NCBI RefSeq assembly: GCF_028993575.1
Contig: NZ_CP118615.1
Location: forward strand, 6,787,001 to 6,851,000
DNA length: 64,000 nt
Source of the DNA: Micromonospora cathayae
GTDB taxonomy: Bacteria; Actinomycetota; Actinomycetes; Mycobacteriales; Micromonosporaceae
Direction of reading: 5' to 3'
This document shows, piece by piece, positions 25,974-35,037 of the stretch (positions are counted from its first letter, which is position 1; each line of letters begins with the position of its first letter). Under the pieces are notes generated by a model. The model was not told the DNA's origin. It worked only from the letters and a program-made list of their open reading frames with translations, and did not search any database. Position numbers and translations under genes: made by a program.

Positions 25974-27484
25974 CGGCCCGCCCGCTCGGCGTCAGCGACC
26001 GCGTCCGGGGTCGCGTCGGCGACCGCGTCCTGGCCCGCCCGCTCGGCGGCGACCGCGTCGAGGGCCGCGTCGGCGTCGGCGAGCCGGGACCGGACCGTAC
26101 CGAGCCGCCCGGCGACCGTGTCGAAGACGGTCCGCAGCGCCGTCACCTGGGCCCGCACCGCGTCCGCGCCGGGGCCGTCGACCTGGGCCCGGTCCAGCAC
26201 CCGCTCCGGGCGTACCGCGGCGGTGATCAGGTCGTCGACCGCGGCGTCGGTGAGGCCGTCGGCGACCCCGGCGGCCGCCGCGCGGACCGTCTCCGGGGTC
26301 CAGGTGTCCGGTGCGCCGCCCCGAACCAGCCGGCCCACCACCGAGTGGGCGGCCCGGAACGGCACCCCGTGCCGGGTCAGCGCGTCCGCCGCCGCGGTGG
26401 TGGTGGCCCCGGAGGCGACGATCTCCCCGGCCGACGGCGGCTCCAGCGGCTCGATCTCGGCGAGGAAGCCACCGAGCAGGGCGAAGAACCGGTCGGTCCG
26501 GTCGTTGCTCTCCCAGAGCCGGACCTGCACGTCGGTGGTGGCGTTGTTGGAGTCCTCCCACCAGGCCGCGCCGACGTTGTTCAGCACGCTGGCGGCGTCG
26601 GCGGCCGCCTGGCCGGCGTACGACACCAGGTGCTCCAGCACCACCGGGTTGCGCTTCTGCGGCATGATGCTGCTGCCCTGGGTGAAGTCGCCCGGTGTAC
26701 TCACCCAGCGCCAGCTCAGCCAGTCCATCAGGGTGCGGGCCAGCCGCGCGCCGGTGGCCAGGGACTGCGCGTTGAGGGTGCCCACCCGGACCAGGTGGTC
26801 GGCGCCGGCCACCGCCTCGTACGAGTTGGTGACCAGGCCGGCGAAGCCGAGCAGTTCGGCCACCCGGGCCGGGGCGATGTCCAGGTCGGTGCCGGCGAAC
26901 GCGCACGAGCCCAACGGCGAGACGTTGAGCTGGTCGATCAGGTCGGCGTACGCGACCGCCTCACCGGCCAGCGCCTCGGCGTACCCGGCGAGGGCGTGCC
27001 CGATGGTGGTCGGCTGGGCGGGCCGCCGGTGGGTGTAGCCGGTGATCACCACGTCGGCGTACCGGTGCGCGGCGTCCAGGGTGGTCGCGGCGGTGGCGAG
27101 CACCCGGTCGAGCACCCCGAGCAACTGGTCGCGCAGCAGCATCCGGAACACCCCGGCGTCGAGGTCGTTGCGACTGCGGGCCAGCTGTACGTCCAGCTCG
27201 GCGGCGGGGATGCCGCAGGCCTCCGCGAGCCGCTTCTCCAGCAGGTAGTACGTGTCCTCGAAGGTGCCGTCGAAGGCCGGCGCGGGCGCGTGGTCGGCGC
27301 GCAGCTCGGCGAGCCCGCGCAGCAACCGGGCACCCCGGTCGGCGGGGATGAGCCCCTGCTCGGTCAGCATCACCACGTGCGCCTGGCTGGCCCGCACCAT
27401 CGCCGGGAAGAGGTACCCGACGTGGTGGTCGTACGTGGGCCGCAGGTGGTGCCGCTGGTAGGTGGTCAGCGGGGGTGTGCTCAT
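25970..27484 (-). CDS. Argininosuccinate lyase-like enzyme
   Basis: 504 residues of the fumarase/aspartase superfamily, closest to argininosuccinate lyase: 'VQLARSRNDLDAGVFRMLL', 'TGYTHRRPAQPTTIGH' and the signature 'GSSIMPQKRNPVVLEH' with the catalytic Ser. The usual ArgH start and the neighbours argG/argR are missing; the gene lies in a catabolic operon, so it probably cleaves a C-N bond of another succinyl- or related compound (beta-elimination). The last 40 residues are Ala/Asp/Val-rich low complexity. Its end overlaps the ROK kinase start. Confidence 0.85.
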   Translation of the reverse strand: MSTPPLTTYQRHHLRPTYDHHVGYLFPAMVRASQAHVVMLTEQGLIPADRGARLLRGLAELRADHAPAPAFDGTFEDTYYLLEKRLAEACGIPAAELDVQLARSRNDLDAGVFRMLLRDQLLGVLDRVLATAATTLDAAHRYADVVITGYTHRRPAQPTTIGHALAGYAEALAGEAVAYADLIDQLNVSPLGSCAFAGTDLDIAPARVAELLGFAGLVTNSYEAVAGADHLVRVGTLNAQSLATGARLARTLMDWLSWRWVSTPGDFTQGSSIMPQKRNPVVLEHLVSYAGQAAADAASVLNNVGAAWWEDSNNATTDVQVRLWESNDRTDRFFALLGGFLAEIEPLEPPSAGEIVASGATTTAAADALTRHGVPFRAAHSVVGRLVRGGAPDTWTPETVRAAAAGVADGLTDAAVDDLITAAVRPERVLDRAQVDGPGADAVRAQVTALRTVFDTVAGRLGTVRSRLADADAALDAVAAERAGQDAVADATPDAVADAERAGR

Positions 27485-27551
27485 GAGGGTCTCTACTTCC
27501 TTCCTGGCCGGGTACTCGGACGCACCCGACGTCGGCCGGTCGGTCGTCCGG

Positions 27552-28505
27552 TCAGCCGGGCAGCCCGAGCAGGCGCTCGGCGTTACCGGCGAAGATCGCG
27601 CGCAGGTGGTCGTCGGGCAGGCCCAGTTCGTGGCAGATCCGGAGCTGGTCGTCGAGGTAGCGGGTGACGTAGCCGCGCGGGAACCACGACGAGTCGCTGC
27701 CGTACACGATCCGGTGCGGGCCGATGGTCTCGTAGCAGCGGCGGAACAGGTCCTCCAGGGTGAGCCGGTACGGCATCCAGCGCACCCACTGGTTGGAGCC
27801 GGAGGTGTCCACGTGGATGTTCGGGCAGCCCCACGCGGCGAAGAGCAGGTCCTGGACGTGCTGGACGCCGAAGTGCGGCACCACCACGGCCAGCTCGGGG
27901 AAGCGGCGGGCCATCCGGGCCAGCTCGTCCGGGCCGCCGTACCGGCCGTGGGAGAGGCCGCCGGCGCTGCCGTAGTGCCCGATGTGGATCAGCACCGGCA
28001 CGCCGAGCCGCTGGGCGGTGCCCCAGAGCGGGTCCAGGTCGGTGTGGTCGAGCGGGCCGCGCAGCAGCGGCGCGAACAGCTTCAGCCCGCGCAGGCCACG
28101 TTCGGTGACGGCCCGCTCCAGTTCGGCGGCGGCGTCCGGGGCGTACGGGTCGTGGTGGGCGAGACCGAGCAGCAGGTCCGGGTGACGGTCGACCACGTCG
28201 GCGAGGGTGTCGTTGCCGCCGCCGGTGACGAAGACCGCCCGCCGGACGTGCACCCGACGCAGCTCCTCGGCCCACCGGTCCGCCTCGTCCTGCCAGCGGG
28301 GCGCGGACGGTTCCGGGTCGGGGAACGCCCAGGCCCGCCGCCACCGCTGCGCGTACGGTGCGGAGCCGGCGGCCCGGACGGCCCGTTCGTGTTCCCCGCC
28401 GGGGTGCATGCCGGCGGCGTCCTCGCAGGCCCGGATGGTCTCGTCGGCCCCGATCCGGAAGTGCAGGTGGAAGTCGACGACGTCGAGTCCCCGGTCGACG
28501 GTCAC
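27552..28505 (-). CDS. Amidohydrolase family metal hydrolase (TIM barrel)
   Basis: 317 residues. 'VDFHLHFRIG' near the start is the HxH metal site; 'VLIHIGHYG' (His) , 'VVVPHFGVQH' (His) and 'IVYGSDSSW' (Asp) complete the barrel of the amidohydrolase-2/PDC-hydrolase type. The GTG overlaps the creatininase stop by 4 bases (GTGA), so both are made together. A longer open frame to 29207 is the shadow of the creatininase gene. It probably hydrolyses an amide, lactone or lactam released by the creatininase-family enzyme. Confidence 0.88.
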   Translation of the reverse strand: MTVDRGLDVVDFHLHFRIGADETIRACEDAAGMHPGGEHERAVRAAGSAPYAQRWRRAWAFPDPEPSAPRWQDEADRWAEELRRVHVRRAVFVTGGGNDTLADVVDRHPDLLLGLAHHDPYAPDAAAELERAVTERGLRGLKLFAPLLRGPLDHTDLDPLWGTAQRLGVPVLIHIGHYGSAGGLSHGRYGGPDELARMARRFPELAVVVPHFGVQHVQDLLFAAWGCPNIHVDTSGSNQWVRWMPYRLTLEDLFRRCYETIGPHRIVYGSDSSWFPRGYVTRYLDDQLRICHELGLPDDHLRAIFAGNAERLLGLPG

Positions 28506-29452
28506 GAGTCGTCCCCCACCAGCGGGTCGGCGGTGGGTGGGGCCGGCGGGTCGGCGGCCACCCAGGCGGCTACCAGATCGCGCAGCCGCGTCCCGGCCAG
28601 CTCCCGGACCCGTCGACCGATCGGCTCGTCGGCCAGCGAGATGTGCCCGGACCAGCCCTGCCACGGGTCGGGGCGGGATTCCACCAGCACGTACGGGTGG
28701 GTCACCGGCAGTTTCGGCTTCGGCGGCAGGTCGTCGACCGCGTCCAGCCGGACCGCGTCCGGGTCGAAGCCGAGCACCCCGGAGGTCTCGTACGCGCCGC
28801 CGTGGCCCCGGGACGGCAGCGGCCCGTACAGCTCGGTGGTCTCCGCCGGGGTGACCAGTTGGAACCAGTTGACCAGCAGCAGGCTGGCGGTGCGCCGGCC
28901 GGAGACCCACTCCATCGCGGCCCGGACGGTGGACATGTTGGCGTCGTGCCCGTTGACGATCAGCAGCCGGGGGAAGCCGGCAGCCACGATGCCCTCGATC
29001 ACGTCGGCGAGGTACCCGACCGCGATCTCCGGCCGGATCGCCACCGTGCCCGGCCACGGCCGGGTCTGCCCCGGACAGGCCGCGTACGGCACCGCCGGGA
29101 ACACCACCCCGCGCGGCCCGGGTTCCGGCGCGTCCACCGCGCTCTCGGCCGCGAAGCCCTCGGCGAGGATGAGGTCGGTGCCGAGCGGCAGGTGCGGGCC
29201 GTGCCACTCCACCGCGCCGACCGGCAGCACCGCGAAGTCGGCGGCCCCGGCCACGGCGGCCAGTTCGCCGCCGGGGATCCGGGTGGCCGGGATCAGCCCG
29301 CCCCCGACCGGCCAGGCCGCCGCCGCCTGGTTCGTCGCCGCGACGCGACCCGTCCCCCCGGCACGGTCCGTCTGTGCGGGGCGGTGCGTCGCCGCAGCAC
29401 GGTCCGTCCCTGCGGGGCGGTCCGTCGGCCCGGCGGGGCCGGGTGTCGTCAC
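28502..29452 (-). CDS. Creatininase-family hydrolase
   Basis: 316 residues. Metal-binding motifs are complete: 'EWHGPHLPLGTD', 'NGHDANMS' and 'HGGAYETS'. The family opens cyclic amides (creatinine), deformylates FAPy intermediates or cuts the mycofactocin peptide (MftE); absence of mycofactocin genes and the ABC transporter context favour a small-molecule amide. About 45 N-terminal residues (PTDRPAG/THRPAQ/TDRAGG-type repeats) are low complexity and outside the fold. GTG start overlaps the permease stop; end overlaps the amidohydrolase. Confidence 0.9.
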   Translation of the reverse strand: MTTPGPAGPTDRPAGTDRAAATHRPAQTDRAGGTGRVAATNQAAAAWPVGGGLIPATRIPGGELAAVAGAADFAVLPVGAVEWHGPHLPLGTDLILAEGFAAESAVDAPEPGPRGVVFPAVPYAACPGQTRPWPGTVAIRPEIAVGYLADVIEGIVAAGFPRLLIVNGHDANMSTVRAAMEWVSGRRTASLLLVNWFQLVTPAETTELYGPLPSRGHGGAYETSGVLGFDPDAVRLDAVDDLPPKPKLPVTHPYVLVESRPDPWQGWSGHISLADEPIGRRVRELAGTRLRDLVAAWVAADPPAPPTADPLVGDDS

Positions 29453-31242
29453 GCCGTCCACTTGGCCGCCTCCCGGGTGGACCGCCGGCCGCCCTCCAGG
29501 CGACCGGAGACCACCATCACCACGAAGATCAGCACCACCTGGAGCATGCCGTACGCGGCGGCGGTGCCGACCTCGAACGAGTACATCCGGTTGTTGATCT
29601 CCACCGAGATGGGCGCGGTCTCCGAGGTGTAGATGAGCACCGAGGCGACGAACTCGCCGACGCCGTGCACGAAGGCCAGCAGCGCGCCGGCCAGCACACC
29701 GGGCAGCATCAGCCGCAGGGTGACCGTGCCGAACGCCCGCCACCAGGACGCGCCGAGGTTGCGGGCGGCCTCCTCCAGCGACGGGTCGAGCTGGGCCAGC
29801 GCGGCCGAGCTGGACCGGAACACCAGCGGCAGGAACCGCACGAAGTACGCCAACGGCATGATCCAGAAGGTGCCGATCAGCACCTGCCCGAAGCTGAACG
29901 CGTTGCCGGTGCTGAACGCCGAGATCAGGTTGATCGCGACCACCGTGCCGGGCAGCGCCCAGGCCAGCATGACCGCCACGTCCAGCAGGCCCCGGCCCCG
30001 GAAGTCCAGCCGGCGCACCACGTACGCGATCAGCACGCCGACCACGATGCAGCCGACGGTGGCGAGCAGGCTCATCTGGAGCGAGTTGAGGATGGGCTGG
30101 AAGGCGTCCGGGTCGGAGAAGATCGTCACGAAGTTGGCGGTGGTGTACTCGGCCGGGATGACCTCGGTGGTCCACGAGCCGTCGGCGGAGAACGCCACCA
30201 GGGCGATGGTCGCCACCGGGGCGAGCAGCACGGCGGTGGCCAGCAGCGAGGCGAGCAGCGCCGCCCACCGGCCGAACGGGTTGGTGATCTCCCGGCGGTG
30301 GCTGGCCACGCCCTTGGACTGCGAGCGGTAGCTGCGCCGCCCCTCGTACCAGCGCATGGCGAGCAGGAACAGCACCGACACCACACCCAGCACCGAGGCG
30401 TACGTGGAGGCCATCGGCAGGTCGCCGTTGGTGCGGTTGATGTAGATCTGCATGGTCATGGTGCGGTCCACCCCGAACAGCAGCGGGGCGGTGTACGACG
30501 CCAGCGAGGTCATGAACACCAGCAGCGACGCCGACACCAGGGCCGGGGTGAGCATCGGCAGCAGCACGGTCCGCCAGACCCGGACCCGGCCGGCGCCCAG
30601 GTTGTACGCCGCCTCCTCCACCGACGGGTCCATCCCGCTCAGCGCGGCCGAGGTGGCCAGGTAGAAGTACGGGTACATGGTGAAGGTGTGCACCACCAGC
30701 ACGCCGGCGATGCCGCTGAACGGCAGCACCGGGCTCTCGGTGCCGAACAGTTGCTGGAGGCCGCGCGGCAGGATGCCGGTCTCGCTGTAGAGCAGCTGGA
30801 ACGAGATCGCCCCGATCAGCGGCGGCAGCGCCGCCGGCACCAGGATGATCGCCTCGATCAGCCGGCGGCCGGGGAAGGAGAACCGCTTGAGCAGGAACGC
30901 CATCGCCACGCCGACCACACCGCAGAGCAGCACGCTGGCCGCCGAGATGATCAGCGAGGTGACCAGGGCGGACCGGGCCACCCCGTCGCCGCTGAGGAAG
31001 GCGGTGTAGTTCGCCACCCCGTTCACGCCGACGCTCTCGGCGAAGGTGGCGAACATCGGCTGGACGACGTACCCGAACAGGATCAGCGCCAGCGGGAACA
31101 CCAGCACGTACGGGAACCAGCGCGAGCCGGCGCCACCGGAGAACCGGTCGGCGAGCCGGCGGCGCGGGGCGCGCGGCGGCGTCGGGTCGGCGGTGACCGG
31201 CGGTACGGTCGCCGCGCTGGGGGTGGCGGGGATGGTGCTCAC
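29449..31242 (-). CDS. ABC transporter permease, two permease domains fused (iron/aminophosphonate type)
   Basis: 597 residues, about 12 membrane segments in two BPD-type halves, each with an EAA loop contacting the ATPase: 'EEAAYNLGAGRVRVWRTVLLP' in the first half and 'EEAARNLGASWWRAFG' in the second. Fused permeases are typical of the Fe3+ (FbpB/SfuB) and related families that also take up aminoethylphosphonate, thiamine or polyamines. GTG 31242 overlaps the ATPase stop (GTGA); the frame's earlier ATG at 31257 lies inside the ATPase gene. Confidence 0.92.
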   Translation of the reverse strand: MSTIPATPSAATVPPVTADPTPPRAPRRRLADRFSGGAGSRWFPYVLVFPLALILFGYVVQPMFATFAESVGVNGVANYTAFLSGDGVARSALVTSLIISAASVLLCGVVGVAMAFLLKRFSFPGRRLIEAIILVPAALPPLIGAISFQLLYSETGILPRGLQQLFGTESPVLPFSGIAGVLVVHTFTMYPYFYLATSAALSGMDPSVEEAAYNLGAGRVRVWRTVLLPMLTPALVSASLLVFMTSLASYTAPLLFGVDRTMTMQIYINRTNGDLPMASTYASVLGVVSVLFLLAMRWYEGRRSYRSQSKGVASHRREITNPFGRWAALLASLLATAVLLAPVATIALVAFSADGSWTTEVIPAEYTTANFVTIFSDPDAFQPILNSLQMSLLATVGCIVVGVLIAYVVRRLDFRGRGLLDVAVMLAWALPGTVVAINLISAFSTGNAFSFGQVLIGTFWIMPLAYFVRFLPLVFRSSSAALAQLDPSLEEAARNLGASWWRAFGTVTLRLMLPGVLAGALLAFVHGVGEFVASVLIYTSETAPISVEINNRMYSFEVGTAAAYGMLQVVLIFVVMVVSGRLEGGRRSTREAAKWTA

Positions 31243-32312
31243 GGACGCACCACCCACATCCGGTCCCGGTTGAGCCGCAGCCCGACCTGGTCGCCGACGC
31301 CGGCCCCGGCGGGCACCTCGACCGCGGCCACCTGCACCGGGGTGCCGGCGACGTCCACCACCAGGTTGGTCGCCATGCCGGTGAACTCCAGCTCGGTGAT
31401 CCGGCCGGGCAGCGCGCCCGGCTCGGTGGTGCTGGTCAGCGTGATGTGCTCGGGGCGGACCGACACCAGGGCGGTGTCCCCGGTGCCCAGCCCGTGGTCG
31501 GCGGGCGCGCCGACGGCGACCTCCCCGCCGTCGGGCAGCCGGACCGTGACGGTCTGCCCGGCGGCGGTGACCACCGGCAGTTCCAGCACGTTGCTGCGGC
31601 CGATGAACCGGGCCACGAAGCTGGTGGCCGGGCGGTGGTAGATCTCCCGGGGCGCGCCGATCTGCTGCACCCGGCCGGACTGCATGACCGCGATCCGGTC
31701 CGACATGGCCATCGCCTCGGCCTGGTCGTGGGTGACGTAGATGGCGGTGGTGCCGCTCTCCTGCTGGATCCGGCGGATCTCGGTGCGGGTCTCCTCGCGC
31801 AGTTTCGCGTCGAGGTTGGACAGCGGCTCGTCGAGCAGCAGGGTACGCGGCCGGATGACCAGGGCGCGGGCCAGCGCGACCCGCTGCTGCTGGCCGCCGG
31901 AGAGTTCGTCGATGCGCCGGTCGCCGTACCCGGAGAGGTGCACCTCGCCGAGGGCCTCGTCGATGCGGCGGCGGGCGTCGGCCCGGCCGACCTTGCGGAT
32001 CTTCAGCCCGTACCCGACGTTCTGCGCGACGCTCAGGTGCGGGAAGAGCGCGTAGTTCTGGAACACCATGCCGGTGTCCCGTTTGTTGGGCGGGCGGCGG
32101 GTGACGTCCTCGTCGCCGAAGCGGATCCGCCCGGAGGTGGGGAAGTAGAACCCGGCCACCATGCGCAGCGTGGTGGTCTTGCCGCAGCCGCTCGGGCCGA
32201 GCAGGGTGAAGAACTCCCCGGCGGCGATGGTGATGTCGACGTCGTCCACGGCCGCGGTGTCGCCACCGCGCGCGAAGCGCTTGCTCACCGACTCCAGCGT
32301 GACATCGATCAT
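31239..32312 (-). CDS. ABC transporter ATPase (with TOBE domain)
   Basis: 357 residues. Walker A 'GPSGCGKTT' (about residue 39), Q-loop '[10 protein letters not shown]', signature '[15 protein letters not shown]', Walker B '[12 protein letters not shown]', switch His 'VTHDQ', and a C-terminal TOBE domain of about 110 residues as in PotA/FbpC/UgpC-type importers. ATG with GGAGAGAG upstream. It energises the fused permease encoded next. Confidence 0.95.
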   Translation of the reverse strand: MIDVTLESVSKRFARGGDTAAVDDVDITIAAGEFFTLLGPSGCGKTTTLRMVAGFYFPTSGRIRFGDEDVTRRPPNKRDTGMVFQNYALFPHLSVAQNVGYGLKIRKVGRADARRRIDEALGEVHLSGYGDRRIDELSGGQQQRVALARALVIRPRTLLLDEPLSNLDAKLREETRTEIRRIQQESGTTAIYVTHDQAEAMAMSDRIAVMQSGRVQQIGAPREIYHRPATSFVARFIGRSNVLELPVVTAAGQTVTVRLPDGGEVAVGAPADHGLGTGDTALVSVRPEHITLTSTTEPGALPGRITELEFTGMATNLVVDVAGTPVQVAAVEVPAGAGVGDQVGLRLNRDRMWVVRP

Positions 32313-32386
32313 GAGGCTCTCTCCTTCGTGCGGTACGCCTCGGCCGTCCGCCGGACCGGGGCGGGCCCGGTCCGGCGGCGGAGTGG

Positions 32387-33442
32387 TCAGCCCTTGTTCT
32401 TGATCTGGCTGTTCCAGTGGTTGATCCACTCGGTCTCGTTCTTGCCGATGACGTCCCAGTCGACGTTCAGCGGCTTGAGGTCGAGCTGGGCCAGCCACTC
32501 CGGCTGCTCGGCGATCTCCACGGCCGGGATCTGGAAGTAGTCCTTGGCGAGGTCGGCGCGGAGCTTGTCGTCGAAGAGGAACTCGAGGAACTTCTGCGCG
32601 CCCTCGCTGTTGCCGCCCTTGACCGCGGCGAGGCCGTCGACCAGCACCGGCGCGCCGGAGGCCGGCATCACGTAGCCGAACGGCATGTTCGACTGGTTGG
32701 CCTGGAGCAGCACGTCCTGGAGGTTCCAGGCGCTGAGCACGCCCTGCTGGCGGGAGAGCTTCAGGTAGAGGTCGGCCGGGTTGGCCGCGTACGCGCCGGT
32801 GTTGGCGTCGAGCTTCTTGAGCCAGTCGTACCCGGGCTGCGGGTTGCTGCCGTCGGGCGACTGCCGGACGATCATCGCCGAGTAGATGGACCGCATGGTG
32901 CCGGACGCGGCCACGTCCCGGATGATGATCTTGTCCTTCCACTCCGGCTTGAGCAGGTCGTCCCAGTCCTTCGGGGCCTGTTCCGGGGTGAGCGCCTTGT
33001 TGTTGTACATGATCACCTCGGGCAGCAGGATCTCCCCGAACCAGCGGCCCTGGGCGTCCTTGTACCGGGCGTCCATCTTGCCGGCGAAGGCCGGCTGGAT
33101 CGGGGCCAGCAGATCCTCGGCGGCACCGGCGGACAGCCCCTGCTGGGTGCCGCCCCACCAGACGTCGGCCTGCGGGTTGGCCTTCTCCGCCCGGACCCGC
33201 TCCAGGATCTCCTGCGCGCCCAGGTTCAGGATCTCGACCTTGCCCTGGTACTCCGGGTACTTGGCGGTGAACTGCTCCACCACGTAGTCGGAGACCTTCT
33301 TGTCGCGGGCGGTGTAGATGGTCAGCTTCTCGACCGACGTGCCGCCGCTGGCGGCGTCGTCACCGCTGGAACCGCCGCCGCAGGCGGTGCCGGCGGCGAG
33401 CACGGTGGCGAGGGCTCCGGCGAGGAGCAGGCGACGTCTCAT
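32387..33442 (-). CDS. ABC transporter substrate-binding lipoprotein
   Basis: 351 residues. Lipobox 'AAGTACGGG' places the lipidated Cys at residue 21. The mature part is a family 1 extracellular binding protein like Fbp iron or aminophosphonate-binding proteins ('LTIYTARDKKVSDYVVEQF', 'NPQADVWWGG', 'PFGYVMPASGAP'). The iron-binding Tyr pair of FbpA is not evident, so an organic ligand is more likely. ATG with GGAGG upstream. The 74-base gap to the ATPase gene is the largest break in the transport genes. Confidence 0.92.
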   Translation of the reverse strand: MRRRLLLAGALATVLAAGTACGGGSSGDDAASGGTSVEKLTIYTARDKKVSDYVVEQFTAKYPEYQGKVEILNLGAQEILERVRAEKANPQADVWWGGTQQGLSAGAAEDLLAPIQPAFAGKMDARYKDAQGRWFGEILLPEVIMYNNKALTPEQAPKDWDDLLKPEWKDKIIIRDVAASGTMRSIYSAMIVRQSPDGSNPQPGYDWLKKLDANTGAYAANPADLYLKLSRQQGVLSAWNLQDVLLQANQSNMPFGYVMPASGAPVLVDGLAAVKGGNSEGAQKFLEFLFDDKLRADLAKDYFQIPAVEIAEQPEWLAQLDLKPLNVDWDVIGKNETEWINHWNSQIKNKG

Positions 33443-33474
33443 GGGGTACCTCCGAGGGGGTGGAATTGGGGTAG

Positions 33475-34638
33475 TCAGGGACTGGAGATCAGGTAGGGCA
33501 GACCGGCGGCGGCCGCGGAGAGCGCGTAGCTGACCGCGCCGTGCAGCACGGCCCGGTCGCCGAGCACCGCCCGGCGTACCTCGGTCGCGCTCGGCGCGGC
33601 GGTGGTGACCAGCGTCTGGAGCCGGTCGACGGCGGCGTCGTCGAGCTGGGCGGCGGCCCCGCTGAGCAGCACCCGGCCGGGGTCGATGACGCAGACGCAG
33701 GAGACGATCAGGCGGGACCAGGCGGTGAGCACCTCGTCCAGGTAGCCGGCGGCGCGCGGGTCGGTGCCGGCCAGCTCGACCAGGGCGGCCACCGGGGCGT
33801 CCGGTCGGCGGCCGGGGGCGAGCGCGACCATCCGTTCGGCGATGGCGTTCTCCGACCAGCGGGCCTCGAACGGGCCGACCCCGTCGTGGCCCCGGTCGGC
33901 CGGGTCCAGCGGCAGGAAGCCCACCTCGCCGGCCGCCCCGCCGGCACCCCGGCGGACCTGCCCGTCGAGGACCAGGCCGGCGCCGATGCCGTCGGCCACG
34001 TGCAGCAGCAGCAGGTCGGCGACGTCGCTGCCGGCCCCGGCGGCGTGTTCACCGGCGGCCATCAGGTTGACGTCGTTGTCCACCACCACCGGCACGCCGA
34101 GGTGCCGCTGCACGGACTCCCCTATCGGGCGGCCCTCGACCAGACCGACCGAGGGGGCCAGGCGCACCGCGCCGCCGGAGGAGACGCCGGGCGCGGCGAT
34201 GGCGACCCCGCGCAGCGCCGGCAGTCCGTCCCCGGCCAGCTCGGGCACGGACCGGCAGATGGTGTCGACGATGTCGCCGCTGAGCCGGACCGTCCGGTGC
34301 GCGATCACGGTACCGTCACTGTCGGCGATCTCGCAGCTGAGCCGGGACGGCTCCAGCGACACCGCGGCGACCAGCTCGGCGCGCGGGTTGAACTCCAGCA
34401 TCGCCCGGGGGCGGCCGGCACGGGACGCCCCCGGCCCCCGTTCGATGAGGTACCCCTCGGCGATCAACTCCCGGACCAACGGGGTGAGCGTGGCCGGGCT
34501 CAGCCCGGTGAGCTCGGTCAGCTCGGCCCGGGACAGCACCCGGACCTGGCGGGCGGTGGAGATCACGGACAACCGCTTGATCTCCTTCGACCGCTCCCGG
34601 CTCACCGGGCTCGTTGGTGGCGTCACCACGTCAGTCAC
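33475..34638 (-). CDS. ROK-family repressor
   Basis: 387 residues: N-terminal MarR-like helix-turn-helix ('LSRAELTELTGLSPATLTPLVRELIAEGYL', residues 35-65), then a ROK domain ('AGRPRAMLEFNP', 'VVVDNDVNLMAAGEH', 'GAGGAAGEVGF'). Like the kinase, it lacks a clear Cys zinc cluster. Such XylR/NagC-like proteins sense a sugar or sugar phosphate and repress uptake genes; it is the first gene of the operon and 32 bases before the binding-protein gene. Leaderless promoter suggested. Confidence 0.9.
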   Translation of the reverse strand: MTDVVTPPTSPVSRERSKEIKRLSVISTARQVRVLSRAELTELTGLSPATLTPLVRELIAEGYLIERGPGASRAGRPRAMLEFNPRAELVAAVSLEPSRLSCEIADSDGTVIAHRTVRLSGDIVDTICRSVPELAGDGLPALRGVAIAAPGVSSGGAVRLAPSVGLVEGRPIGESVQRHLGVPVVVDNDVNLMAAGEHAAGAGSDVADLLLLHVADGIGAGLVLDGQVRRGAGGAAGEVGFLPLDPADRGHDGVGPFEARWSENAIAERMVALAPGRRPDAPVAALVELAGTDPRAAGYLDEVLTAWSRLIVSCVCVIDPGRVLLSGAAAQLDDAAVDRLQTLVTTAAPSATEVRRAVLGDRAVLHGAVSYALSAAAAGLPYLISSP

Positions 34639-34644
34639 ACTTCC

Positions 34645-34673
34645 TTCCTACGGCGAACGAACTATCGAGTCAA
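34645..34673 (-). promoter_or_regulatory. Predicted promoter of the ROK repressor/transport operon
   Basis: On the minus strand TTGACT (34668-34673), 17-base spacer, TAGGAA (34645-34650), 6 bases and the GTG at 34638. The geometry equals the other leaderless promoters here; the -10 is imperfect in its last base. Confidence 0.4.
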
Positions 34674-34786
34674 GTAACGAAAGCGTCTCGGGCCCCGATC
34701 AGACCCCTTGAGAGCAGGCAAAACGCTCGGCCGCTGGACGGAGGCGGCCGAGGCCGCGGCACCGTGTCGAGCCGACTACGCAGCGA

Positions 34787-34809
34787 CTTTATTTCTTCTG
34801 CAAACAAAG
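34787..34809. promoter_or_regulatory. AT-rich palindrome between ROK repressor and PIG-L gene (candidate ROK operator)
   Basis: CTTTATTT (34787-34794) and AAACAAAG (34802-34809) pair at 7 of 8 positions around 7 bases. NagC/Mlc/XylR-type ROK repressors bind AT-rich dyads of this size. It stands out in a >70% GC region and lies 17 bases before the -35 of the PIG-L promoter and about 150 bases from the repressor start. Confidence 0.4.
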
Positions 34810-34825
34810 AAAACCGGGCGAAGGA

Positions 34826-34855
34826 TTGACGGGACCCCGCACCGGTCCCTAGCGT
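34826..34855 (+). promoter_or_regulatory. Predicted promoter of the PIG-L deacetylase gene
   Basis: TTGACG (34826-34831), 18-base spacer, TAGCGT (34850-34855). It gives a 5' leader of about 175 bases before the ATG at 35038; no known riboswitch was recognised in that leader. Confidence 0.45.
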
Positions 34856-35037
34856 CACCGGGCGAAGGCCTTCCAGTGTGTACGGACACCCGTGCCGCTG
34901 TCGTACCCGGTGAGGTGGCGCCCGCGCCCGCCCCGCACCGTCCCCGTCCACGGTCCGCAGCAGACCCCGCGTCGACACCACCGGTGTCCGACGCCGACGG
35001 TCGCTGCCCCGACCCCGCGCTCCGCGGAAGGATCTGC

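Noticed and set aside
25970..27484. Genuine argH of arginine synthesis
   Set aside because: No other arginine genes are near, it is embedded in a transport operon and has an atypical N- and C-terminus; kept as ASL-like.
28502..29452. MftE of a mycofactocin cluster
   Set aside because: No mftA-D genes or radical SAM enzyme are present in the window.
34708..35037. N-terminal extension of the PIG-L deacetylase
   Set aside because: It would run through the promoter at 34826-34855; the ATG at 35038 has a good ribosome site and begins a proper signal peptide.
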